In this document: in pieces, positions 11,901 through 17,679 of the stretch
How positions within the stretch are numbered: position 1 is the stretch's first letter
Layout of the letters: each line of letters starts with the position of its first letter
Assembly: GCA_016283095.1 (NCBI GenBank)
Contig: JAEEMG010000020.1
Span: forward strand, 1 to 54,382
Length of the DNA: 54,382 nt
Direction of reading: 5' to 3'
Source: Paludibacteraceae bacterium
Lineage (GTDB): Bacteria; Bacteroidota; Bacteroidia; Bacteroidales; Paludibacteraceae
Made by a program: the position numbers and the translations under genes
Notes under the pieces: model-generated
Databases searched by the model: none
The model's input: only the letters and a program-made list of their open reading frames with translations
What the model was told of the DNA's origin: nothing

Positions 11901-13461
11901 ATGTTCCATCCGCACATAGTGTACCTAATGGTTGAATCTTAAAATCGTTATTTTCTATGACATAGTAAGGTGTAACCTCATGGATTTTCTCTGAGACAAT
12001 CTTTCTGTTCAAAAAATTCTCCAGTGTCACCACCTGTCGGAAATAACGAGTCTTGCCATCAGCGAACATATTGTTTGGAACCAACAGATCATATTCCTTT
12101 ACCGATGGCTGAGACAAGAAATTACGGATGTAGTTGAAATCTCCGTTGGAATATATTCCAAACTCCGTATTCATCGTGTCTTTTAATGTAATCCAGTTCT
12201 CCTTGTCCGTCGAATATTCCCATCCGTATTTGATTCCGTATGCGTCATACATAGCGTCGCTAATGGAAACGATTCGGTTATCACTGTCTCTGAACTTGAT
12301 ATTCTCTCCCTTCAGATACATCCAATCAGGATCATGATACTCGTTTGTTCCAGAAAAAGTCATTTTTTCTTTTTTGGGACAGACTTTTACTGGATTCACC
12401 CCTTTCTCTGATAGGAAAGCTTCTGGGACGATTTCAAAGGTAATGGCAGGTGTAGCACAGCCTAACTCATTATTATAAAGGTTTGTCAAACTGATGGAAC
12501 GGGAGATTTTGAATTTGTCTCCTATTTTGAAATTTTCTATATCAGAATAAGAGAAATGTACAAATTGTCCAAGTTCCTGTCCGTTATTGTCAGGATATTT
12601 GACAACTCTATGCTTTTCGCTGACTAAAGTATTATTTGAGTCATACAAATTCCAAGAATAATATAAATCTCTATTGTAGTCTCCTGGACTTTGTTTGTCT
12701 GTAATTTGCAAAGCGGTATTAGATTGATAGCTTGTCGGAGATGTCGGATATACACCATATGTAATAGACTCAAATCCAGAAACATTATCAGACTCTACTA
12801 TCTTTGGTGTCACTTTTGTATACGATCCGATTTCTCCTGGAACACATTGTAGTAACTGTATTGAAACAGGTTTCCCTTTTACGGCAAAACTTCTATCATT
12901 TCTTTCCTTGTCTTTGTCGGTCCAGCTTCCTCTGTAAATTTTAACTTTTGTAAGCACTTGGAAAGTTACAGTAGCTTTTTCTCCAAGAGTATTTAACACA
13001 TTCCCTGTTTTTTTCTTAAAAATGTTATTAATAGTACTATACGTTATAATCAATGATTTACTTCCAACTGATTCCGTATAATCTTTTTTTAAATTGAAAG
13101 GTGGCGTATAATCAAAGTCTTGGATCTTTTGGTTCCATTCGTATGGTCCATATGTGCCACTATTACTTTTTATTGTAAAATATAAAATTTCTTCTATTTT
13201 ATATCCACAATTTCCAACAGAGGATTTACTTCTAAAATTATACGATCCTCTTGTTAAGGACATTATCGCATCTTTTGTAATATAATCATAACTTACCGAT
13301 GTTTGGTAGCAATCCTTATCAGACGGGAAAGTGATTTTGCTTCCATTACCAGACGCATACCATTCAAATTTGCAATCATAAGCATCATCCAGCTCATGAC
13401 AATACGCTATTATTGACATTATCATTAAGACGAATGCCAACAACCAATTTTTCACCTTCAT
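2983..13461 (-). CDS. giant secreted Ig-repeat adhesin with T9SS-type C-terminal sorting-like domain
   Basis: This is a 3492-residue protein in one uninterrupted frame. The N-terminus is a signal peptide (MKVKNWLLAFVLMIMSIIAY). The body is a string of at least 15 beta-rich modules. Each tends to open with a VCYG- or VCxG-like motif, contains an aromatic core such as YxWxxSxD...W, and ends with YYRR-like and SN-V patterns, as in Ig-like repeats of Bacteroidota surface adhesins. The last 85 or so residues (NIFPTLVTDFVTV... SGTYFIVV ... FKIIKKQIGV) look like a type A T9SS sorting domain, implying export across the outer membrane and surface attachment. The gene starts two bases after an upstream lipoprotein gene, in an operon with TraN-like and TraO-like proteins. 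Its ligand cannot be guessed. The module count is by eye. Gliding-motility or mating-type adhesin roles are possible alternatives. Confidence 0.8.
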   Translation of the reverse strand: MKVKNWLLAFVLMIMSIIAYCHELDDAYDCKFEWYASGNGSKITFPSDKDCYQTSVSYDYITKDAIMSLTRGSYNFRSKSSVGNCGYKIEEILYFTIKSNSGTYGPYEWNQKIQDFDYTPPFNLKKDYTESVGSKSLIITYSTINNIFKKKTGNVLNTLGEKATVTFQVLTKVKIYRGSWTDKDKERNDRSFAVKGKPVSIQLLQCVPGEIGSYTKVTPKIVESDNVSGFESITYGVYPTSPTSYQSNTALQITDKQSPGDYNRDLYYSWNLYDSNNTLVSEKHRVVKYPDNNGQELGQFVHFSYSDIENFKIGDKFKISRSISLTNLYNNELGCATPAITFEIVPEAFLSEKGVNPVKVCPKKEKMTFSGTNEYHDPDWMYLKGENIKFRDSDNRIVSISDAMYDAYGIKYGWEYSTDKENWITLKDTMNTEFGIYSNGDFNYIRNFLSQPSVKEYDLLVPNNMFADGKTRYFRQVVTLENFLNRKIVSEKIHEVTPYYVIENNDFKIQPLGTLCADGTSQEVDLNVTFNQTMSSDALAGYKWVSNDAALQFNCSFLENEEEYKGMILNATYNVFSDTASAYDANITVTDGCGTKVDLKETLTFEEHPKLDPNNVICTNATYEYNELQNQVEIVIPEGVIGYLNIDKSDNNYSTSQYLYSTNGYDYEKISSHGVEILLTSKSEQAYFIKKKSNRGHQCESDILNVLVKRVGALVGNHIDKDTLYVCKGSRNPLITGGSVSGGFGEGATLSYLWIYSYDDTTYTAMIDGSSKTLTDSKVEAGTWNQVIDKKVYIRRIATSKKGAGVMSDTSAAFVVMPYSDPMIELNTNTYVCYGDTVILNGSVDADFTAQIEKTNTAVNYWYAGGKNKNIFSSTSLSPYPIIITKDTIVYVNVDFCGKTVSSKGISITSGANLKPMVKEGDCRVRGKKMEVSVVRVNADYTYKINGVEGYTTEIDIPKSGGFEYNVTVNDSKCEKTFTYEIEDGKLQDSLRHFELAVDGSKLADGQKVCAGIVHSFANIQQESIDNIANNYTWYVDGKSQSYSNNASFNFMMPTPGKTYTVLRKSEEIENGNTCQSILDSIKVVTYDNISGAVLTADKETVCYGNGVSLTISGMKGASEAEYKYTIYDGSKQLVSKTVGFGKSDEEYIDRLDSAGMHNLYAVVRDTSICHNNETYSQKTDKIQLYQAETAEFKLTASPSVIEEDAGLTKVVITPTAENGDKVTTDNFTYWYTTDKGTIKDEAEGNFSISVSGSDFSTNGILTINVERTVSGTGCTANNSVTITQTAGFEDQPSILCDAAKDDDQAEVCGGSEVKLSIAALPSYGLKVLTSKDVTYSWYRNGEWQAEKDSIYMATAKAGDTSVYQCKISYLYDAAMKPAYIFSHEFKLIGKKGVVLGNVYQQSDRSRSMAVCVGSDKEITLNVDADLDVKDEISWLESKDGTNWAPIAETNIKEQVETTLVLKTSYYTGAKGKYYFRVKGTSDCGSETYSKSFTLEVEDLPTAPEVALRSSNVINGTINSLNFSPKNSYAGYRYEWGVSEDDMPFFSTGGAHAIVDGDFAVGDNTIYVRKVSTTGGHCASAVTSYDFKLYEELSIGDLMATTQAKVRCPNEDKHTLQISGVNGGSGEYAITWQYKSDEGDWISFSNTSSLPFKFSIEDPVKLAGGTIFQFIISEGLSTTTTFRAIVSSTGDYKGAAKYSTEYKIEYYEPLKDEGIDISETLVCYGMTNDRIIGKATTGGNVSSPYQYQWYKTTNRDSDLWEAIPSATLQNYTKRDTLYETTFYKRVVTDGCGSTLESVAKRVGVNDIVEIKAEDIRYDAVVSDGNVATMWGMPNGEADASQYVWYNEAWQTLDTTKVRELYVTKNSLNVTGINQHSKLFVYYAKKYLNGCLSYNSDTLYITASKNTSGNIFINAENEDNFWVCSGTTDIEILSESNPLNAKRYVWYYRITEHNEDDEPVTGNWKPVGGINELYATGKNINLDTCNLERDALKNAKGRKKIVELKRIAEFEVAGNEVSMESNVVAINIVPTMTSNPLTLTSITGTISSDKIYYCKGDIAESVYGDEMDPSSVVLEIWRNPNKYFGPGLYDPEYEGGIYTWFEYSVDGTDYDTVRMINSVEDNDFARSFYPGEGIEGLMNQTYYVRRGVSDGCSSVYSNKLVLSVSDEVGSMSSISMFALEPGKTDIQDRMSKGFEFGDSLVVWDSSREAFDCKWSLDSTFKDTFETNKQFVGFTIDENVSVRLMDDPNIYMKRKSKKSLYEDCWSSSLQIPVAVGTASKGGLISENQKVCFGADFKGIDNIEVASGEWISPKYAEMKWTYRWQWSQDSVKWVDIENSDSIGLSAKLVNTYVDPLKLMTGKTTYFRRVATNDSSRVRYSNVAVLSYFDEMKPGMLSDDQDGKTGYCSGDDLPVISTTEPTGGTFEENGISYTWKLSIDGGEYVELSTKKTTLDLAFEDTIYNQTLNKNVKVSVICEYSDGKLGCGTVESEPLDYVLYRRNDAPGIYQDNDSCDAQTVVVKVVPEKIEKTYIFGTFVETENGDSITWESEATEKTIKRVTTMIVDEYGVFSIDNETGCQSETTKFNVDSLPDLNQGVLEAPATVCYGEDYTVKGGTISGGNGTKTFIWQYSYDDVEWETLSDQSDEDLEVVKPKYGISYRRIVSDMCGVDTSNAVHIDVREKIDVTKNVLVFNDFKCANRKFNINTAEGVVFTDNDYYTVWNSSTHEIFDTKNMTFRTIDEFEGDSLEMRMAHVIVDTTGMICKSEEIKVYAHHSVALDSDANHISCDNITPCNGRYVEIEGESQNGPHADKINYKWYVSNDNQTWKEELKQSKDLALVAEDTMFIRRIANNGCESDTSNVVTIFGTKVEQYDYEGNLALEIISNMQDSSVSMVIERGKDFDAGYYFEGNGVLPVVSSNITVLPYNAEMYKDSILMLIANSDHCVSAYRINPLRGGVISFDGDSMICGSAGVPPIVVTELEGGLGNASYQWQYKNERTPDFISIEGATEKSYTPSAIDVATTYRRVATDGVYKSISNELTLSIRPLPSVAQIESGLSEETMKEMGLVYKQHEEYQWIPNAEVMEMYLVDSAYNADHTYWQKSYNQMDWQTESTDNDSMLVADTTSLVYYRYIAESACGADTISFVKLFTANIEPITDDQIDWTNTDTFVCLNDSKANCLRFGLVSGNSNNAQVAINNKYLYSYKVESNSNVSVWCGSSTITEKSLVDYSNSVRVYEMDSTGNRRLPSDIVTLYVTRHDTARGLSVTRPVTLKVDAIDVTFAMSIENKPAIKVGENGVNQISQGDRVQFIPVVSSNIEGEMSYKWVLEEPLNLELSKKYGGRNGLDGLTSEIKSPSCYYYNGGYYPISLTVSDGFCQQTVRDTSLYISESSLRSFNVSMALADDWSEYGKEGFDLTFVDHHFINIFPTLVTDFVTVSSTDKSDHNAMLIDELGRTLLVVSFNGSVQISMNEYISGTYFIVVDNKENFKIIKKQIGV

Positions 13462-13463
13462 TT

Positions 13464-14363
13464 TTATTTGTTTACTGTTATTAATACATTATACCACAAA
13501 CTCCACAATCCTAGATTGTCCATACATCTGTAATAGACAACATGCTCTCCTTCTTTTTGGAATGCGTGCTTTACCTCACGGAGAGACGTAGAAGTTATAT
13601 ATGTTCCTCCGTATGCACCTTTGCCAGCAGGTGCCAGATCCTGACGACAGTCGAATGCCGGGCTGTTATAATCTACGATTTCGCCATCAATACAAAACTC
13701 GAACTTCTCCACGCTACCGTCCTTGTCGTAGCTTTTGCTAAGATCAAAGGCCTTCTCCATAGGATTTCCATCAACATCTTTTATCTCCAATAGAGGCACA
13801 GGAGCTATATCTCCCAAACAATTGATCTTAACATGACAATAGAGTTTGTTTCTGAACGAATCCTCAAGTTCTATAATCATGTGCGCTGTGTTCAAGATTG
13901 GAGCAATAGTGTCAGTATTTGTTGTTGGAAGTCCAACAAAATTTCTAAAATTATACCAATTAAAATTATGTATATGTACAAATTGAGGTTCTGGCAAATC
14001 GGTTGTAATATTCAAATCCAGTTCGGATTTTTTTACCATTTCTACCTTTCCTCCAAGACCTTCTATATCCAAATAGACACACTCACTTGCGTAATTAAAT
14101 CTCTGATCATAATCATCAAAATAAATATCATTAACTTTCACGTTATACTCGACAACCTTGTAGTTGTCACTGTACACAGTGTCCTTCCTAAACTCGTACT
14201 GCACCCCATCTTCCCACCATGCACTCTTACATGATTTGATGATGAAGGAAGTGCCAATTCCTTCCCTTGCGAACCAATCCTCCCTGCTGTCGCAAGAGGA
14301 TAGAACAGTTAAAAGGACTAAAATAAAACCTATATATCTCATAGCCTTAATCGAATTTTTCAT
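13464..14363 (-). CDS. lipoprotein with PKD-like C-terminal domain, paralogue A
   Basis: This 299-residue protein has a lipoprotein signal, VLLTVLSSCDSREDWFARE, with the lipidated cysteine near residue 24. A C-terminal region with SYDKDGSVEKFEFCIDG and VYYRCMDNLGLWS looks like a PKD/Ig-type beta-sandwich. It is clearly paralogous to the protein at 15034-15921: the signal region is almost identical, as is much of the C-terminal 130 residues, while the middle differs. The start at 14363 adds MKNSIKA before the MRYIGF start used by the paralogue, so the shorter start (14342) is also possible. It sits between the TraO-like gene and the giant adhesin, two bases before the latter, so it probably works in the outer membrane with them. 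The function is unknown; it could be an assembly or anchoring partner of the adhesin. Confidence 0.8.
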   Translation of the reverse strand: MKNSIKAMRYIGFILVLLTVLSSCDSREDWFAREGIGTSFIIKSCKSAWWEDGVQYEFRKDTVYSDNYKVVEYNVKVNDIYFDDYDQRFNYASECVYLDIEGLGGKVEMVKKSELDLNITTDLPEPQFVHIHNFNWYNFRNFVGLPTTNTDTIAPILNTAHMIIELEDSFRNKLYCHVKINCLGDIAPVPLLEIKDVDGNPMEKAFDLSKSYDKDGSVEKFEFCIDGEIVDYNSPAFDCRQDLAPAGKGAYGGTYITSTSLREVKHAFQKEGEHVVYYRCMDNLGLWSLWYNVLITVNK

Positions 14364-14388
14364 TGCTTATGCTTTTGCTAATTTCATA

Positions 14389-14907
14389 CTACCAATTGAA
14401 TTTCATTCCCAACGAGAAATCGGGTTTGACATAGTTCATCCCTTTGCCATATATCACAAACTCCCTCGCTTTGAGAACGAAAGAGAGGAAATGCCAAGGG
14501 TATGCCTCCAGCGACCAACCTCCATTGAATCCACATACTATGTGTTTTTCCTGTAAATCCACAACCGTGCAGTCCCATTGGTCATAACCAATGTTTCCTG
14601 CCAAATCCAAATTCATATATAGCCATGGACGTGGTTTCCACACCACGGCTTCACAACCGACACCAAACAAAAACTGATTGGTGAAATTGCTATAGTCAAA
14701 TGTGGCTTTCTCTCGATCAACTTCAATTAGAAGTCCTAGTTTTTCACTGGTATAAAGATTGTAAAATAGACCTAAGTTATAGTCGTTCTTCGTTCCATGT
14801 CCCCAACGGAAACCTAATCCCATCTTTCCTTTTGTGTGGATAAGTTGAGCATTGCAACAACCAATGGCACAAAATAGTGCCAATAATATCATATATATCT
14901 TTTTCAT
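14389..14907 (-). CDS. TraO-family outer-membrane beta-barrel protein
   Basis: This 172-residue protein has a signal peptide ending at CCNAQ and alternating hydrophobic strands ending in SLGMKFNW, typical of a small outer-membrane barrel with a C-terminal aromatic residue. The pattern NIGYDQWD, then a GFNGGWSLEAYPW segment and FVLKAREFVIYG, matches what I recall of TraO from Bacteroides conjugative transposons (TraO in the CTnDOT family). In those elements TraO follows TraN, and here a TraN-like gene lies just upstream with one lipoprotein gene between. No other transfer genes are present. The family call is from memory of the pattern, not from a search; a generic porin-family small barrel is the alternative. 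Confidence 0.65.
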   Translation of the reverse strand: MKKIYMILLALFCAIGCCNAQLIHTKGKMGLGFRWGHGTKNDYNLGLFYNLYTSEKLGLLIEVDREKATFDYSNFTNQFLFGVGCEAVVWKPRPWLYMNLDLAGNIGYDQWDCTVVDLQEKHIVCGFNGGWSLEAYPWHFLSFVLKAREFVIYGKGMNYVKPDFSLGMKFNW

Positions 14908-15033
14908 GATTACTTTATATTATTTTCCCAATTTATTGTTAACATTATCATTTGTTTATAGCGACATATCTGGACTATCACTATTCATTTCAAACCAATC
15001 TTTTGTGATTCCTTAGTCTCATCGATTTTATTT

Positions 15034-15921
15034 TTATTTGTTTATTGTTATTAATACATTATTCCATACACTCCACAATCCAAGATTGTCCATACATCTG
15101 TAATAGACAATATGTTCTCCTTCGGTTTGAAAAGAATGCCTGACCTCACTAAATTCCGTGGATGTAATATACGTACCGCCGTATGCTCCTTTGCCAGCCG
15201 GCACTCCTGCTGGATCACAGTCGAATGTAGGAAGGCTATACTCCACTATTTCACCATCAATACAGTACTCGTATTTCACCACACTTCCATCTTTGTCATA
15301 ACTCTTGCTTAAATCCAAGACCTTCTCCATAGGACTCCCATCAACATCCTTTATCTCCATTACTGGGTGTGGAACGATGTCTCCCAAACAATTTATCTTC
15401 ACATGGCAATAGATTTTGTTTTGGAACGCATTCTCAAGCTCCAAAATCACATGTGCTGTGTTCAATACCAGTGCTTTTGAGGTGTCGTTGCTTGTCGTTG
15501 GGGCAGATCCTCCTAGTGCATTCATAAAAACAAACCAAGATCCTTCATCATGGCTGGTTAAATGAGGTTCAATACGATCTGTTGTGACATTTCTATCTGA
15601 ATGTCTAGATCTGCTTATTTTCTGACCGAACCCTTCTATATCAAGATATAGACTTTCTGATGAATATAAAAATCCTGGGTGATAGCGATCGTCATCCCTC
15701 TCAATCTTATTAATCTTCACATTGAGTTCGACAACTCTGTTATTGTCACTGTAAATAGTGTCATTCCTAAATTCGTACTTTTTGTCAAATTTCATCCAAG
15801 CACTCTTGCTTGATTTGATGATGAATGTCGCACCGTCGTCTTCCCTTGCGAACCAATCCTCCCTGCTGTCGCAAGAAGACAAAACAGTCAAAAGGACTAA
15901 AATAAAACCTATATATCTCAT
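15034..15921 (-). CDS. lipoprotein with PKD-like C-terminal domain, paralogue B
   Basis: This 295-residue lipoprotein begins MRYIGFILVLLTVLSSCDS, with lipidation expected on the cysteine at residue 17. The C-terminal part carries SYDKDGSVVKYEYCIDG and a terminal GLWSVWNNVLITINK strand, suggesting a PKD/Ig-like fold. It is the sister of the lipoprotein at 13464-14363. The two genes also share the bases just past their stop codons (an AAACAAATAAAAATAAA-like stretch), so the duplicated unit extends beyond the coding region. The ATG lies two bases after the TraN-like stop codon, indicating tight translational coupling with it. The role is unknown; it is likely an outer-membrane or periplasmic partner in the TraN/TraO/adhesin assembly. 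Confidence 0.8.
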   Translation of the reverse strand: MRYIGFILVLLTVLSSCDSREDWFAREDDGATFIIKSSKSAWMKFDKKYEFRNDTIYSDNNRVVELNVKINKIERDDDRYHPGFLYSSESLYLDIEGFGQKISRSRHSDRNVTTDRIEPHLTSHDEGSWFVFMNALGGSAPTTSNDTSKALVLNTAHVILELENAFQNKIYCHVKINCLGDIVPHPVMEIKDVDGSPMEKVLDLSKSYDKDGSVVKYEYCIDGEIVEYSLPTFDCDPAGVPAGKGAYGGTYITSTEFSEVRHSFQTEGEHIVYYRCMDNLGLWSVWNNVLITINK

Positions 15922-15923
15922 GT

Positions 15924-17081
15924 TTAATCTAATTCCTTCATTACTTCCGCGTTAATAATTGTTTTGCTTGGAGCTGTAAACTTAAAGTTTCTGCCTCCAT
16001 TTTCCTCATACATCTCAAAATAAAGAATCTTTTTATTTGAAATGGTGAACTTCTTATAAAACAACACAATATCCATATCATTCTTCCCATGGACAACCCT
16101 ATCGTCGCCACTATAATAACTATATATCGGATATAGCTCTTCATCTTGAGTAAGATACTTCTTTCCTTGCTGTTTGTCTGAAATATATGCTTTCAAAAAG
16201 TCGATTGGATAATCTATCTTACTTCTATTTTTTGCATGCAAATGAAAGGCGATAACATCCTGATCCGTAAAGACACTATATAACTGAAAAATCATTTTGT
16301 AATCTTCTTTTCCAAGATCATATATATACTGTCCTTTCCTGATTATCCATTCTGATATTTTTCGCATATTTTCGTTGTCGACGCTCATATCCTCAAACAA
16401 CGCATTGCCGCCTTTGGAGAATGAGATGCTCATCTCTTTCGGATTTTTCGCATATCCGACGTTCATCGGATAGATTTTCCCGTCAACAGTTACAACAGTG
16501 ATCGACGTCTCATAGAATTTCCCGTTTTCATCTACAACACTCTTCACCCTGACTATATTGTCTATGGTCTGAGCCTTCTCGCTGATGACCTCTTTGTGGC
16601 CTATGGCAATATCCGATACCTTTGTCGGCAGGATGATATGCGTTGTATGAATGTTGCTCACTTCAATTCCTGTCGACGGAATAATATCCGTCGACGTGAT
16701 GCTATCCTTCACATTCTCCATGTCGACGGCAATATACGAGGGATTGGAATTGTACTCTACTATGAAGCTGTAGTATTTTCCATCGGTCGTGACAACACTG
16801 AGATTTGTCTTGTCAAAGTTAGGCTTTTCCGCTTTCAGTTTTATAATTCTGTCGAGACTTTTCTCTGCCATAAGATTACGGCTTCCCATGTCCGCATAGT
16901 TGACTTCCGCAGGAAACTTTAGAAACAGATATTTCGTATCATTCAATTGAATCCTAATTGGACGAATATTGTTTTGCGCGTTTGCACCAGACATGAAAAG
17001 CGAGAATATCACGACGCAAAGGGAAAACAACGATAGACGCAGATCTGTCTTTCCACAGGAGATGTCATGTATGTTGTCCAT
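15924..17081 (-). CDS. TraN-family (DUF4138) outer-membrane complex protein
   Basis: This 385-residue protein has a long N-terminal region ending in a signal peptide (LFMSGANAQ). It shows several hallmarks of TraN of Bacteroides conjugative transposons: KYLFLKFPAEVNYADMGSR, then LKAEKPNFDKTNLSVVTTDG and KYYSFIVEYNSNPSYIAVDM near the N-terminus, and NRSKIDYPIDFLKAYISDK and YEENGGRNF near the C-terminus. In conjugation TraN is thought to be part of the envelope-spanning channel. Here the segment LKAEKPN..TTDGKYYSFIVEYNSNP is echoed again at about residues 185-220 (VRVKSVVDENGKFYETS, VVTVDGKIYPMNVGYAKNP), so the N-terminal repeat is duplicated inside the protein. It is first in an operon ending with a giant adhesin. 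Family assignment is strong; the function outside conjugation is unknown. Confidence 0.78.
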   Translation of the reverse strand: MDNIHDISCGKTDLRLSLFSLCVVIFSLFMSGANAQNNIRPIRIQLNDTKYLFLKFPAEVNYADMGSRNLMAEKSLDRIIKLKAEKPNFDKTNLSVVTTDGKYYSFIVEYNSNPSYIAVDMENVKDSITSTDIIPSTGIEVSNIHTTHIILPTKVSDIAIGHKEVISEKAQTIDNIVRVKSVVDENGKFYETSITVVTVDGKIYPMNVGYAKNPKEMSISFSKGGNALFEDMSVDNENMRKISEWIIRKGQYIYDLGKEDYKMIFQLYSVFTDQDVIAFHLHAKNRSKIDYPIDFLKAYISDKQQGKKYLTQDEELYPIYSYYSGDDRVVHGKNDMDIVLFYKKFTISNKKILYFEMYEENGGRNFKFTAPSKTIINAEVMKELD

Positions 17082-17258
17082 TTCAAGTTTGACAATTATA
17101 ATGATATATTTTCTAATCAGTTACTAAGTTGAAAAATAAAATTATTATGTGACCAAAAAATCGCATTTTTCTAAACAAACCGCATCAACAACTCATAAGG
17201 ACCTTCTGATAACTTCTTTTTCTAACTTTTTGCAACAATCTGTTAAGATTACGGCGTG

Positions 17259-17288
17259 CAAAATTACGAAAAAAGATTGTTTCCGCAA
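17259..17288 (-). promoter_or_regulatory. strong promoter of the TraN/TraO/adhesin operon
   Basis: Read on the minus strand, TTG (17286-17288), a 19-base spacer and TAATTTTG (17259-17266) fit the Bacteroidota -33/-7 consensus. The expected transcript start is near 17252, giving a leader of about 170 bases before the TraN-like gene. The rest of the 385-base gap 17082-17466 holds only AT-rich leader and the hairpin at 17418-17454; a small plus-strand frame there does not look coding. Confidence 0.75.
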
Positions 17289-17417
17289 TATAATTTCCTT
17301 GTTAACGAAACAAAAAGCGAAAATATTTAGGCTATTTGTTCACTTTTGGCATTTTTGTCGATGTAATTTGTTGAATCATCATTGAAAATTCGCTGTTATA
17401 CTAATCAATTTATCATA

Positions 17418-17454
17418 TTGCCCCGCCGTAACCACGATAGGGTAGGCGGGGCAA
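17418..17454 (-). terminator. GC-rich hairpin after the T6SS-associated operon
   Basis: TTGCCCCGCC pairs perfectly with GGCGGGGCAA across a 17-base loop, 12 bases past the stop codon of the lipoprotein gene read on the minus strand. The T-tract is poor, so it may be a terminator or a 3'-end stabilising hairpin. Confidence 0.55.
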
Positions 17455-17463
17455 AATAGATTT

Positions 17464-17679
17464 TTTTCATTGCTCAATCATTGCTTGCTCATGGGCATCC
17501 TTCATGATTTGTTCGAATCCATCAAGATTGAAATAGTTGTTTTCTTTCACGTAATTTTCAAAACGGGCATCATTATTTTTCAGATCCTCACGCAAGTTGT
17601 TGACCAACGCATTATGCCAGCAACGTGGATCGCCATGGCCATATGAAAGAAATTTCTCGTGTGCTTTTGTGAGATAATA
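17464..17679. repeat. 216-bp direct repeat, copy A
   Basis: This stretch encodes the last 70 or so residues of the lipoprotein at 17467-18957. It matches 18951-19166 over its full length without gaps, with about 11 mismatches by hand alignment. Confidence 0.9.

Noticed and set aside
2983-13461. Many plus-strand open frames of 60-150 codons opposite the giant adhesin
   Set aside because: They follow the composition of the long minus-strand gene, lack promoters and signals, and overlap one another.
2983-13461. CRISPR or satellite-type repeats in the adhesin gene
   Set aside because: The repeats are protein-level modules with diverged DNA; no short identical repeats with regular spacers were seen.
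13464-17081. Integrated conjugative element
   Set aside because: Only TraN- and TraO-like genes occur; no relaxase, coupling protein, integrase or attachment repeats were seen.
17149-17385. Plus-strand frame of 78 codons in the gap between the TraN-like gene and the lipoprotein gene
   Set aside because: It overlaps the minus-strand promoter, is Lys/Phe rich as expected for AT-rich DNA, and shows no protein-like pattern.
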